In this document: positions 46,601 through 57,160 of the stretch, one piece after another
Layout: every line of letters starts with the position of its first letter
Position numbering within the stretch: position 1 is the stretch's first letter
Source: Cymodocea nodosa
Lineage: Eukaryota > Streptophyta > Magnoliopsida > Alismatales > Cymodoceaceae
Assembly (NCBI GenBank): GCA_036874045.1
Contig: CM072341.1
Coordinates: 446,501 to 510,500, forward strand
Length of the DNA: 64,000 bases
Reading direction: 5' to 3'
The notes under the pieces: model-generated
Database searches by the model: none
Seen by the model: the letters and a program-made list of their open reading frames with translations, nothing else
Told to the model about the DNA's origin: nothing
Position numbers and translations under genes: made by a program

Positions 46601-47658
46601 AAAAGCGCCAGCAGACGCCACCAATCCACCCCCGCCCCACTTTCTTTCTCTCTCTCTACCGCAGGAATCGATCGTGTTGGTTCGTCGATTCGCTCGGGAG
46701 TGGACGCCGCGGTGGGATCCTGATCCGGTTCCGTCCCGTCGAAATCAAGCGTACTATGCTCCCCACACGGACCAGAGGAGGAGGTGGAGGACAGAACAGG
46801 GGCGAAGAGCCCCTTTCGATGCTGGGTTGAATTCTATAGAAGCGGCGGTGGTTCTGTACTTAGGTAGGAGGAGACGGGAAATTTCCATTTTGATTCTGTT
46901 TTATGTTCAGAATTCGTGGTTGATTGTTTTTTTTTTACCGGAGGAAAGGCGCGGCTTTTGCTCGATCTCTGTAGGATTCTTCGTTGTGTATGGGTTAGTG
47001 GCCTTCCCTGCTTTTGCCCTTTTAGTTCGAATTTGTCTTTCTGAGATGCCGCTAAAGCTGCGTGCCTTTCTCGGAATTCTTCCTTTCACTGCTTTTTTCA
47101 TTTATTTTAAAGTTGTATTGGATCGGGGTGGAGTGCTCTGTTGGTGTTTCTTCTTCTTGATAGAGGTCAATAATACTTGCGGTTTTCAGTTTTGATTTTC
47201 CCCTTTGTTCCTCTTCCACGTTTTGCCCCATCCTAACTTGGAAGTTGTTGGTGTAGCATTTATTGCAAAGAATCTATTCACAATAAAAACATTTTGATAT
47301 CCTGGTATTCTAGTAACTATGATGAATATGGTCTTGTCTGGATTGCATCGATCGTAGTAGTAATAGAAAAGTTTTTGGCGTTATGGGTATCTGACATGGA
47401 AAAGGTATTTAATATATAAAGCTAGAACAGTTTCTTTAACTCATTACGAATTTACTGAAGCATGCAAAGCACCCTACCATATCGTAATTCATACGGCGTT
47501 AAATCTAATTTTTCATTGTGAACAAGATGTTTGCTTTTGTGGATTTTTCCTTGAAATTGTATGCTCAAAAAAAACTTTCTTCAACAGGTTCTATGAATTG
47601 ATGTAAAGGATTATTGTGGCTGTGCAAGGCTGTGGTAGTTGCTTTTCTGTCAGAGAGC
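46601..47658 (+). promoter_or_regulatory. 5' UTR and leader intron of the PHR gene
   Basis: CT-rich leader sequence (about 46640-46665) is followed by a plausible donor TTAG|GTAGGA after 46863 and an acceptor TTCAACAG ending at 47587. The leader then resumes 71 bases before the ATG at 47659. Two long overlapping open frames cross 46312-47195, but they are in different phases, contain no known domain and end before the coding exon, so I treat them as non-coding or as upstream frames. Confidence 0.5.
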
Positions 47659-50600
47659 ATGGACTGCAGAGTGTCTGCTTACATGGGAAAGAACCTAGTT
47701 CAATCAATGGAACCTTCTAACAACAATCACCACAACCTCTCTTCACATTCCAGAAATACACCACACTCTTTACCCGTTCTGCCCTCTCATCTGGGAGACG
47801 ATCATCCAAAGCTGCCTGATTCCCAATTACTTTACATGGACACGGAATTGCAACCCAGTTCTATGGAAGCATATTCCACTCATTTGGTTTCAAGTAGTGG
47901 TGCTATAGGGCCTTTGTATTCACCAGGCTCAGTGATCTCTTCCGATCCACATTTTTCTTCCGTTTCAACCAATGTGGAACCTTTAGGTGGTGGTTCATTC
48001 ATTCCCCGGTCGTCAAACAATGCAGTTTCTATTCCACTAACATATACCCCACATTCAGGTGCATTTCAACCTCAAGAGTTGAATGATTACTCTAAAGAAT
48101 CCAATGAGGTACAATGGAGTGAAGATACAATACAGGAATTATTGGATTTCACTGATAATGTTTCTGTTGACTGTTCAATACAAAATCGTGGTATTGTTGC
48201 TTCTGAGGATCTTCCCAAGGAAAATGAATGGGATTGGACGGCAAATGATGGCAATCTTACACCCAACTGGAATGAGCTTTTCCCTGAAGCAACCGCTCCT
48301 GAGCCTGGACCCAAGGTAGCTTACTTGCTTATGCACATGACATAGAGAAGGCTGTAAGATTTTTGCTCTTATGAATTCATTACCTTAGAAATATCTATTT
48401 GTATTTCATGTATTTTTTTTAAACAGTGTTTATGGTGGAACAGTGGAATCATGATTGAAAACAATAGCCAAGTTAGCCGTATAGTGGTGTCTTTGTATTG
48501 TTTCCTGAACTACCAAAATAAAGGTTGGTCCTAACAGGACTTCGTTCTAACTTATTGTTTAATACTTACCAAGGGGATGCTTAAGTTACAGATTATAGCA
48601 TTAAATCAATAAATAGCCTGTTGTTGTGTATTGAGCTGAATAATTAGTGGTTTGGAGCCTAGTGGGGTGGTTAGTGACTTGGTGACAGATGTTCCTTCTA
48701 ATTTTCTATAAAAAAGGCCCTGGCTTGAAGTATAACTTGTCACAGTTGAAGAGATTTTATTTAGGAACTCCTCTATATTGTACCGTTCTCTTGTTCAGAT
48801 TATTTTTAGTCACTGACATATGTGATACCATATTATGTTCTTGCAGTTTTTACAACCAACTGGTAAACCATTGGCAAATCTTTCGGCAAAACAACCCAAC
48901 CTTCAACAATCAGCAACATCACATTCTGGGGAATTGTGTGCTGTAGCCAGTCCTGTTTCCCCTGTGAATTGTGCACCAACCAAACAACGGATGCGCTGGA
49001 CACCAGAAAAGCATGAGCGCTTTGTACAAGCTGTCAATCAGCTTGGGGGCTGTGAAAGTGAGTTTGATAATACACATTTCTTGATGGTCACTCATCACTT
49101 GGCTTTTCCTCATTTTTTACAACATTAATGCAGAAGCTACTCCTAAAGCTGTTCTGAAACTTATGAATTACGATGATATGACCATATACCATGTGAAAAG
49201 TCATCTGCAGGTAGGTGTTTTAGTTTTCATTATTGAGATTAATGTTCAGGATGAGTTTTCTTTTTTGGCCTGAATATAGGAACCTTGACTGATAAGAGTG
49301 CAAAATTAGTGGATATAATGATAAGAAAGAAAATTAACATATTATGCTTGCAAGAAATTAAATGGACAGGAGAACAAATTAGGTTAATTGAGCATAGTGA
49401 TTTCATATTGTGGTATATAGGAAAATATTAGTGTAGAAATGGAATTGGAATAATAGTTGTAACAGTTTTAGAGATGAAATTGTTGAGGTAATAAGGATAG
49501 AAGATATAATTATAATGATTAAGTTTGTAATAGGAAATGAGATAGTTAATATAATTAGTGCATATGTTCCACAAATAGGTTTAGGATATGCTATCAAACA
49601 TAAATTTTTGGAAGATTTGGATAATTTAGTTCATGACTTACCTATTAGTGAAAAATTCTTTATTGGAAGGAATCTAAATGATTATATAGGAGATTAAATT
49701 TAGGATATGAATGAAACAATGGAGGATTTAGTTTTAGTAATAGAAATGAAGAATTCTTAAGTTTAGCATAATCTGTGACTTTTTAGTAGCTAACACATAT
49801 TTTAGGAAAAGGGAGAGGTATTTAATTACATTTAGAGTGATTTAAATGCTAGTCAAAAAGTTGGTAGAAGAATGAAGATGTACAAAAGATCATAAAAGAA
49901 AAAAAGAATGCTATAAAATTTGTCATAAATGTTGAAATAAGTAAAATTTAGAGAAGTATAAGCTAGTAAAAGGGGATGCTAAGAATATTGTTAGTAAAGC
50001 TAAAAATAAGGCTTATAAGGAATTATATGATAATTTGAACACAAAACAAGAAGAAAATAAAATATATAAATTGATAAAAAAAATTTATATAGAAATTTCA
50101 TGTATAAATTGATAAATATATAAATTAGGCTTAAAATAGCTTGAATAAGGAGAAATGTTTATATTCATGTAATTTAATTGAAGACCTGACAATAGGTAAA
50201 AAATTTGAAAGAAAAGGATTTGTGTAGTCGATACCACCAAGTGAGATTATGACTAGATTTGTTGTTGTTTTTGTTGTATTTAGCTTGAATGATATTTATT
50301 CGTTCATTGTTTGCAGAAATATAGAACAGCCCGCTACAGGCCAGACTCATCTGAAGGTGATTGTCTTGGTATGATTTCTTGCTTAATTTAGGAGTGACAG
50401 CATCGATGCTAATAATTTGAATTTTTCTGCACTATGAAGGTCATCTTTATGTTTTCCTAACCTTTAGTTTCAACAAACATTCATTTATTTCAGGGTTCAT
50501 ATATGCATATTTATTGATTGTATTTTTTTTCCCCTTGGAGTTGTATATTCTTCTGCTTTTATTAATAGATCATTCTTATAAAGTTGGATCAACCAGAAAG

Positions 50601-53350
50601 TGTACCCTTTCGTATTGCAACTTGTATTTCTTGGCATTCTTCCAATCTTCCGGCCTTTTGCTATTTAACCAAGCTTACATAGTTTATTTAAGCATTGGAT
50701 TCACACTTTTTATGTTCTTAACTCAAGATAATAGTTTGCATTTTGTACCATCTCACCTATAATTTAATCTCTACTTTGGATGCACAGCATTTCTCAAATT
50801 AGTTTTTTTGCCGTCTGTACATCTATTATCTGTACATCCATTCCAAAACAGAAGAAATGGACTGATTATTATTTTGAAAATGGACTTATTCTGCATATAT
50901 TTGTTTGTGCAGGGACAGCGGAGATACGTAATAGTTCATTTGGTGACATGTCCTCTCTCGACCTAAAGTCGTAAGTTGAATTTCATTTGTCTAGAAATAT
51001 CAGCATTCTAGTCACATCATATTTTTTTGATCTTTCAGACATTAGGATGTGATGTGTTGGAACATAAGAGAAGCTATATTCTTTATAAACAAATAAGGTC
51101 TCTATATATAAATGCTACATAAAAGAGAAATATTACTCTAGCAATGTGACCCACTTACAACACAAAATCCTAACACTTTTTTTTCTCTCTAAGATGATGT
51201 ATCTGAATTTTATTTCTGGCAATTATTGACAAAAATGTAAATCACTTTGACTTATTTTATAACAATGAAGTACTGGAGCTTCTTTATTATAAAGCTTCAA
51301 GTGATTCCAACTAGGTCAATGGATCTGATTTTCCATTTGGAACATTGAATAGATTTGTATTAATCGTGTTTTAGTACTAATTCATCTTGTACCTGTGACC
51401 CATTTTGAAAATTTTTGTTAGATGACTTCAAATTTAGGTAGTCTGTTCGGTAAAGTACCCTGTCTAATTATTTCAACTGGTGAAGATTCCACTAAAAAAC
51501 TTAATGGTGAATATTGTTTAAAGGACATGACATTCTCACCAATGTGGAATCTAACGAGGCTCCAACTATATGTATCTTTCGCTCCATAAATGGAGATATT
51601 GTGTCTTATAATTTGAACTTATAGCCCCTAGGTCACAATGGTGAATGCTAGATCATTTTCTAAAATTGTTCAATTCTTGGGAATCATTTTTTAAATATTT
51701 GGAGACATTACAAGACAAACTTGAGAGTATTTATACACAAGCACACCACTCGCACATGCTGTTTTGCTGCCTTTATCTATCTGATTTCTTTTCTCTTTTT
51801 ATGGCTAATAGGGGCATTAATATTACTGAAGCTCTGCGACTCCAGATGGAAGTTCAAAAACGGCTCCATGAACAGCTTGAGGTCTGCAATCATTATCTGA
51901 TCACCTTCTGCTGCCACATTTATGTTTATGTCTATAGACAGTCTTCATGTACTTGGCACCATAGTAACTGAAAAGCTAGGGCTATACGTTTCTTTTTGCA
52001 ACGTACTATAGATTGCTTCTTTTGGTTTTAAGTTCTCGTCTGTTGTCATACACTCCATTCTTTTTCATTTTTTTTCTGTCAAGTTTTATCACACAAGTGT
52101 TGGGTTATACAAGACTAGCGTTGGAAAACACTTCCTTTTGGTTGCATAGTGATCTACAGTGCCTGCTTCTTGTATTTTTGTTATAAATTGATTTTAAAAG
52201 CAAATTTATAATAATAAAAAATAGTGATTTTTTTGAGTTTCAAAATTAGTAATTGTTTTTGCCTGAGTTAATGAGGTTACACTAAATAGAAATGAGAATA
52301 ATTATGGTTTATTTGTGGTCTCATCCTATCACTCAGGCTAGATGGAGGGGTGTTGCCTGAGTGCATTCAATCTTTGCGCACAGTTCAGCAAATCAACTAG
52401 CTTGTTCATTTGATGGCCGTCGTTGCAATGGATAAAATCCCTTAGGAAACCCATATCTGCTTAGGTTTAATTACCTGCTGGTACCCATTCAAACCCATTG
52501 GTTGACTCTCTCTTCATCTTACTGAATGTGGATTACGATAGCACCTTCACAACATTCTTCTTAGGTACCTAAAAATTAGTTAATGTGGATGTATTCTTGC
52601 TATTTTTTGTCTATGATCCTGCACTTACCTATGCTTTTTCAGAGACTCTCTTCCACTTCGGTTTTCACCTGTTCATAATTTTATGGATCTTTCAGAAACC
52701 GCCATTGTCCTTTGTACTAAATTTCTGGAATGTACTATTGGTATAATTATTCTTGTCAGTGTTCCTGTTGATAGTAGTAGTAGTTCGCAAGACAAAACTA
52801 TTATAAACTAGGCATTGCTTTGAGAGCAGAGAGATGTTGGCACATGGAAACTAAAGGAAACCAATGATAATAGCCTACTTTTCTTTCATCTTGCATTGTG
52901 GTGAAGTTTGAACTGAAACTACTTTCAAACTAAAATTCAAATATAATTAGGTACATTTATCATCAATTATAACTTGTGCATCATTCATGCTTGTTACAGA
53001 TTCAAAGAAATTTGCAGCTAAGAATTGAAGAACAAGGAAGATATCTTCAGATGATGTTCGAGAAACAATGCAAAACTGGTAATGACAAGATAAAGGCTCT
53101 AAACTCCTCAGCTCAAACCTCGGATGTAACTTCTTCAGAAAATCGGGATGAAGCTGTCGATAAGGATCGCACTGAAAAAGGAAACGAGGGTATTGGTGAA
53201 AAAGCTGTAGAAGATAACCCTCGGCAGGTGGGTGGGAAGCAGAAAATCTCAGAATCAGGGACAACAGACAATGATGCTAACCATAATCCCAGTGGTGGAA
53301 TGTTTTCCCCACTTCGGAAGCGCGCAAAGGGAAGCTATCCCGATTTATGA
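47659..53350 (+). CDS. PHR-type MYB-CC transcription factor (phosphate starvation response)
   Basis: Seven coding exons (47659-48315, 48847-49057, 49134-49210, 50317-50356, 50913-50970, 51812-51881, 53000-53350) join in frame to give 487 residues. The GARP/MYB DNA-binding domain lies at about residues 265-322 (RMRWTPEKHERFVQAVNQLG, then KATPKAVLKLM and TIYHVKSHLQKYRTARYRP). The MYB-CC coiled coil follows at about 351-396 (TEALRLQMEVQKRLHEQLE, then LQLRIEEQGRYLQMM). The long acidic, Ser-rich N-terminus (WSEDTIQELLDFTDN, NWNELFPE) is the usual PHR layout, close to rice PHR2. Such proteins bind P1BS sites and activate phosphate starvation genes; SPX-inositol pyrophosphate complexes inhibit them through the coiled coil. 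The KHER variant replaces the usual LHER of the MYB repeat. I chose the ATG at 47659; in-frame sequence upstream starts only at TTG. A LINE remnant sits in the third intron. Confidence 0.93.
49293..50279 (+). mobile_element. Internally deleted RTE-type LINE in a PHR intron
   Basis: In the sense direction the sequence encodes broken endonuclease words: MIRKKINILCLQEIKWTGEQ, then GNEIVNIISAYVPQIGLGY and LPISEKFFIGRNLNDYIGD. All are typical of the plant RTE endonuclease. It then jumps to the linker (YKLVKGDAKNIVSKAKNKAY, 49950-50030) and ends with the RTE tail TGTGTAGTCGATACCACCAA, 'gtgagattatgactag' and TTGTTGTTTTTGTTG. The whole reverse transcriptase core is missing and frames are interrupted, so it is dead. 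The tail ends only 37 bases before exon 4 of the intact gene model (50317). Confidence 0.85.
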
Positions 53351-54338
53351 TCTTTGCCATCAACGCCATTCTAGATAGGCACATGACTTCTACTAAAGGG
53401 CAAATGTACCAAGAATGCCAATTTAATGTAGATCTTTGGGTTTGTTTCTGCAGAACATGCAAGATGGTGTGGGTTGTAGTTTTGAGAACGAGTAATAACA
53501 CCCTCTCTGTTCATATTTTAGCCATGAACAAAAGGAATGATGAATAAAAGTTAGAAGTTACCGACATGTGGTGGACAAAGCTTTTTTGACCGTTTATTGG
53601 TGAAAACGATGCTTTGCCGGTAGATGAATATTCTTACAAGACAAGTGGAGACGGGAACAGAAGGATTGGAGTAATTAAGAACATAGAATACGAAAGGAAA
53701 GTAGAAAATAACATTTACTTAGAGGTAACTTACAGTAATAAAATGAGGAATTTAATAAATGTAAAAATAAGGAAAGATTAAAGAGCATAAGATTAATATA
53801 GAGTGATGATAGTATAAAAGATAAGCGGTGTTGTTGAGATGCGAAAGTTTAGATTGATGAGTGATAAAATAAGTGACGAACCTGTGAAGGATGAGTTAAA
53901 AGATAATTTTAAGAATAAAGTAAGAGTTACGTTAATTGAGATAAGAAAAAAATCCACAGTAGTCGTTAAAAGAGAGAAATTAATTAATGTAAAATGCGCG
54001 GAACCATTTTTGGTGAGCTATTAAAAAATGGCCTTTACTCCTCAGTTTAAAATTTACTTAATTTAACTGAAAATTTGACTCTAAATAAAAATATAAAACA
54101 ATGGCTTGTGCAGCCACTTCATTGCAATACTTCTTCAAAGATCATTCACATTTTTCTACAACAAAATGTTACATTCAAATCAGAAGTCCTGTTGGGAACA
54201 GGTGCAGAAGGATAATGCGCTCCATTTTGAGCGCCATATGTACCGATTATACACATACATCTCTTATCAGAAGAAAATTTCGACCCATATATGTCTTCTC
54301 CTGAGAACAAACAAATCCAATCGTAAACCATTCTACCG
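53351..54338. other. Convergent 3' region between PHR and PGR5
   Basis: The first part is the likely PHR 3' UTR. From about 53640 to 54010 is purine-rich, AT-rich sequence with a 61-codon frame that resembles nothing I know. The part just before 54338 is the PGR5 3' UTR. No gene is supported. Confidence 0.5.
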
Positions 54339-55329
54339 TCACGCCAGGAACCCAAGCTTCTCTCCGTTCTTCTTGGCCAGGCGGATCAGCCCTTGTCTCT
54401 GTTTTCCATCAGCACCCACGGACTTGCAGAACTCTGTAATCACCTGTCTTCCAACACAATTTGATTAGCCATCTTGCGAAAACAGCCATCATCATCATTA
54501 ATGATAATGGTATCGGAACTCTGAATCTAAACCATCTTAATCTTAAGTCGAGTTCTACAAGTTCTATATCGACAAAGTTTCACATTGATATAGAAGAGAA
54601 ATAATTTCAACTTATAAGAAGCAAAACCCCCAACTTAATATCAATTAATTTTAAGCTAAACTTTCACCTGGTATTAGAATTGACTTCCATTGTAAGTCAC
54701 TTTACTTATATCAAATAGTTTTGAATTAGAATTTTACTTGGATATGTGGTTCGCATTGTTGGCTACTTACGAATATAACAAAAATTGAAAAACCAAAGTT
54801 AGGGAAGGTGTAGAGAGAACCTGATGTTAGTGAAGAGGATGCTTTACTTGTTATCAATTGGTTTTGAGTTGTAGACATCAAAAAATGTGTAGGTTTTGGG
54901 AAAATCAGATCAGGGATAACCAGTCAAGGGTGGTGGTGGCTGTAATGCAAGAAGAAAGGAAGAACACTAATCAACAAACCTTCTTCAATCTGCTTTCAAA
55001 TGACAGACAAGAATAAAACAACCAGGAACAAGAAAACTTTGTATATATACCTGTGAATGCAGAGCAATAGCCTTCCCCCTGAGCTGGTTGAAGCGTTTCT
55101 TGCCAATTATGTTGCGGGTGACCACGACTAAGGGGGCAAACAGCCCCTTCCCCTCGTTGACGTTCCTCATCACCGGTGACGACCTTTTGGGCAGCGCGCC
55201 GGCGGGAACCGAGTTGTTGGTGAGCAGAATCGCACGCTGGCGGCGGTCTCCGGCGAACGATGATGTCTCCCACCACCCACCACGGAAGGCAGAGCAGAGG
55301 CCGGAGGCCGATGCCGAGACCGAAGCCAT
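54339..55329 (-). CDS. PGR5: PGR5, thylakoid protein of photosystem I cyclic electron flow
   Basis: Two exons on the minus strand, 55329-55051 and 54443-54339, join at GCATTCACAG|GTATAT ... GACAG|GTG to give 127 residues. The first ~58 residues are Ser/Ala/Arg-rich, a plastid transit peptide. The mature part is nearly invariant in plants: NVNEGKGLFAPLVVVTRN, IIGKKRFNQLRGKAIALHSQ, then VITEFCKSVGADGKQRQG and LIRLAKKNGEKLGFLA. PGR5 acts with PGRL1 at the thylakoid membrane in antimycin-sensitive cyclic electron flow around photosystem I, building the proton gradient for photoprotection. Length matches the family (about 130). I chose the ATG at 55329 because longer in-frame extension upstream (to 55587) has no transit-peptide character and runs into the leader. 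Confidence 0.96.
54444..55050 (-). other. PGR5 intron
   Basis: A single 607-bp intron with clean GT-AG ends. AT-rich, with 'aattttaagctaaactttcac' and 'tcaattggttttgagttgtag' words that recur in the AT-rich spacers, including near 29250-29290 and 29420-29440. No gene inside. Confidence 0.75.
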
Positions 55330-55583
55330 AGAGAGCTCTTCACGGAACGGAGAACCGCGGCGACGGTGGTACCACACCACTGTTATCGATCCTCTCGACC
55401 GGCGAAGTGTGTGAGTGAGGATGGTATGAGGTGTGGGAAGATCGAAGGACAAGAGATGAGGGGGAGGCGTCGGCGTGGCCACTCGTGGACCGACGGTTTT
55501 CCGACGCAGATTCGAACCACACACGTCCGCCAGCTTTTTCCGTCGCGTGAGGTCTTCCCTCCATCCAACGGATGAGATTTTCT

Positions 55584-55649
<66 letters not shown>

Positions 55650-56230
55650 CATAGAAAAAGTAATGCTGTCGTCATTTATATTATTTTACTGTAGGTGTCT
55701 GTACGCAGAAAATTCTTTTTTTTTCTTCGCTTCTAAAAAATTATCTAATATAAAAATATGATAATTTAAATGCAATAATTCTTAGACTAAAAATGTTATT
55801 TATAAAGGTAATTCTTTTTTTCTTTGCATTAATCAAAAATAAAAATGCAACGATGCAAATTTTGGACTAATAAATTGAATAACTTACAAAAATAATAAAT
55901 TATTATTTTTTAGATTTAATTTTTAAATTAATTACTTTTTTTATAAAAAATTTCAGGTGTATGGCTCAGAAATTTTGCTCGCGGATTGGTTTTAAAAAAA
56001 ATAAAGATCAGAATTTTCGATCAGAAATTCTCACCGTGATCGAAATTTTCGATCTTTATTTGCTATGTTTTTTGAAAATATACCTGCAACGAATATAAAA
56101 TTAAAAAGTACGAGTGGATTCTCACCTTTTTTTTTTTTTGAGTATTCTAATTTAATTTCACTGCTTTTACTTCGAAAAAGAAAAAGACCGAGGATTGTGC
56201 GAGGAGAAGAGGAGGCCAGTCATACGTGAT
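55330..56230. other. PGR5 promoter and spacer with CT/TA microsatellite
   Basis: The GC-rich part to about 55580 is PGR5 leader and proximal promoter. A compound repeat, (CT)n at 55589-55628 followed by (TA)n at 55629-55649, lies about 260-320 bases upstream of the ATG. Beyond that is AT-rich DNA with no gene. Around 55950-56060 a phrase 'cagaaattt...gatcgaaattttcgatc' forms a small inverted repeat. Confidence 0.6.
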
Positions 56231-56233
56231 TTA

Positions 56234-56865
56234 GGGTGTGTTAGTGCATGACGAAAAATTTTGACGGAAAGTAAAATGAAAATTCTGACGGAAAGGAAAT
56301 GGACAATTTGTAACGGAAATGAAAAGAAAAATTCTGAGAGGGGTTTAGTGCAGGACGGAAAATTCTGATGAAAATTCTGACAAAAGTTTATTACAACTAA
56401 TATTCGAAAAATATAAATACATCTTAATTGAAATATTATAATACGAAATAATATCATCTAGTTATTCCATCCCACATTGCCATTATCATATCTTCTTGCA
56501 TCTTATCTGTCATTTCTTTTCTTTGTTCTTGAGTCATTCGAATCTGGGCATTGATTTCTATATGTATCTCTCCCATTGGTTGTATGTCATTAATAATATT
56601 TAACTCTTTCAACTCATCTAGCAGGTACTCAAGTAAATCTTCCTTATCAGTCTTACGAATTCCGTCAGGCACGAGAGAGGGAGAAAAATTTTCTGAACGG
56701 AGGCGATCGGAAATTTTCTTACGGTAAAGGAAATTTTTGGATTCTATACAACGGTAAAATCTGACTTTCATTTCCGTCAAGTGTAATGCACACTAACAGT
56801 ATTCTGATGGAATTCAATAATTTTCATTTCCGTAAGTTGAATTCCGTCGATCACTAACCCCCCCC
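56234..56865 (-). mobile_element. PIF/Harbinger-like element with an accessory ORF remnant
   Basis: The ends GGGTGTGTTAGTGCATGACG (left) and GGGGGGGTTAGTGATCGACG (reverse complement of the right) form a clear terminal inverted repeat. TTA flanks both sides (56231-56233 and 56866-56868), the 3-bp target duplication of the superfamily. Inside, 56780-56454 on the minus strand encodes a 108-codon frame with DKEDLLEYLLDELKEL and ending MTDKMQEDMIMAMWDGI. It resembles the C-terminus of the Myb/SANT-like accessory proteins of plant Harbinger elements. There is no transposase DDE domain, so the element is non-autonomous. Confidence 0.7.
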
Positions 56866-57160
56866 TTAATCCTCATCTTTAATTAATAACAAAAGAATAA
56901 ATTTTTATCGTTAGATCCACAATCACAATCGTACCAACAGAAACATTATTTCGTATAAATGTTAGATGGTAAAACTATAAAAAGATATGCAGAGAGTTGT
57001 CCAGTACTTATCACCTAATAAACTAATAAAATATATGAATATTAATACTACAATTATTCTATAAAAAATACTATTATTGTTATTATTATTATTTTATATT
57101 TATATCAAATACAAATTTAATCCCACAAGTGGCATCTACCCCATACATGTATCAAGAGCG
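56866..57160. other. 3' flank of the receptor kinase gene
   Basis: AT-rich DNA with a TTATTATTATTATT run near 57080-57095. It includes the probable 3' UTR of the minus-strand receptor kinase. Confidence 0.6.

Noticed and set aside
46312-47195. Frames of 172 and 204 codons before the PHR gene
   Set aside because: They are in different phases, have no recognisable domain and overlap the leader and its intron. At most they include upstream ORFs.
53839-54024. 61-codon frame rich in Lys and Asp
   Set aside because: It lies in AT-rich convergent 3' DNA, has no family resemblance and no supporting splice or leader context.
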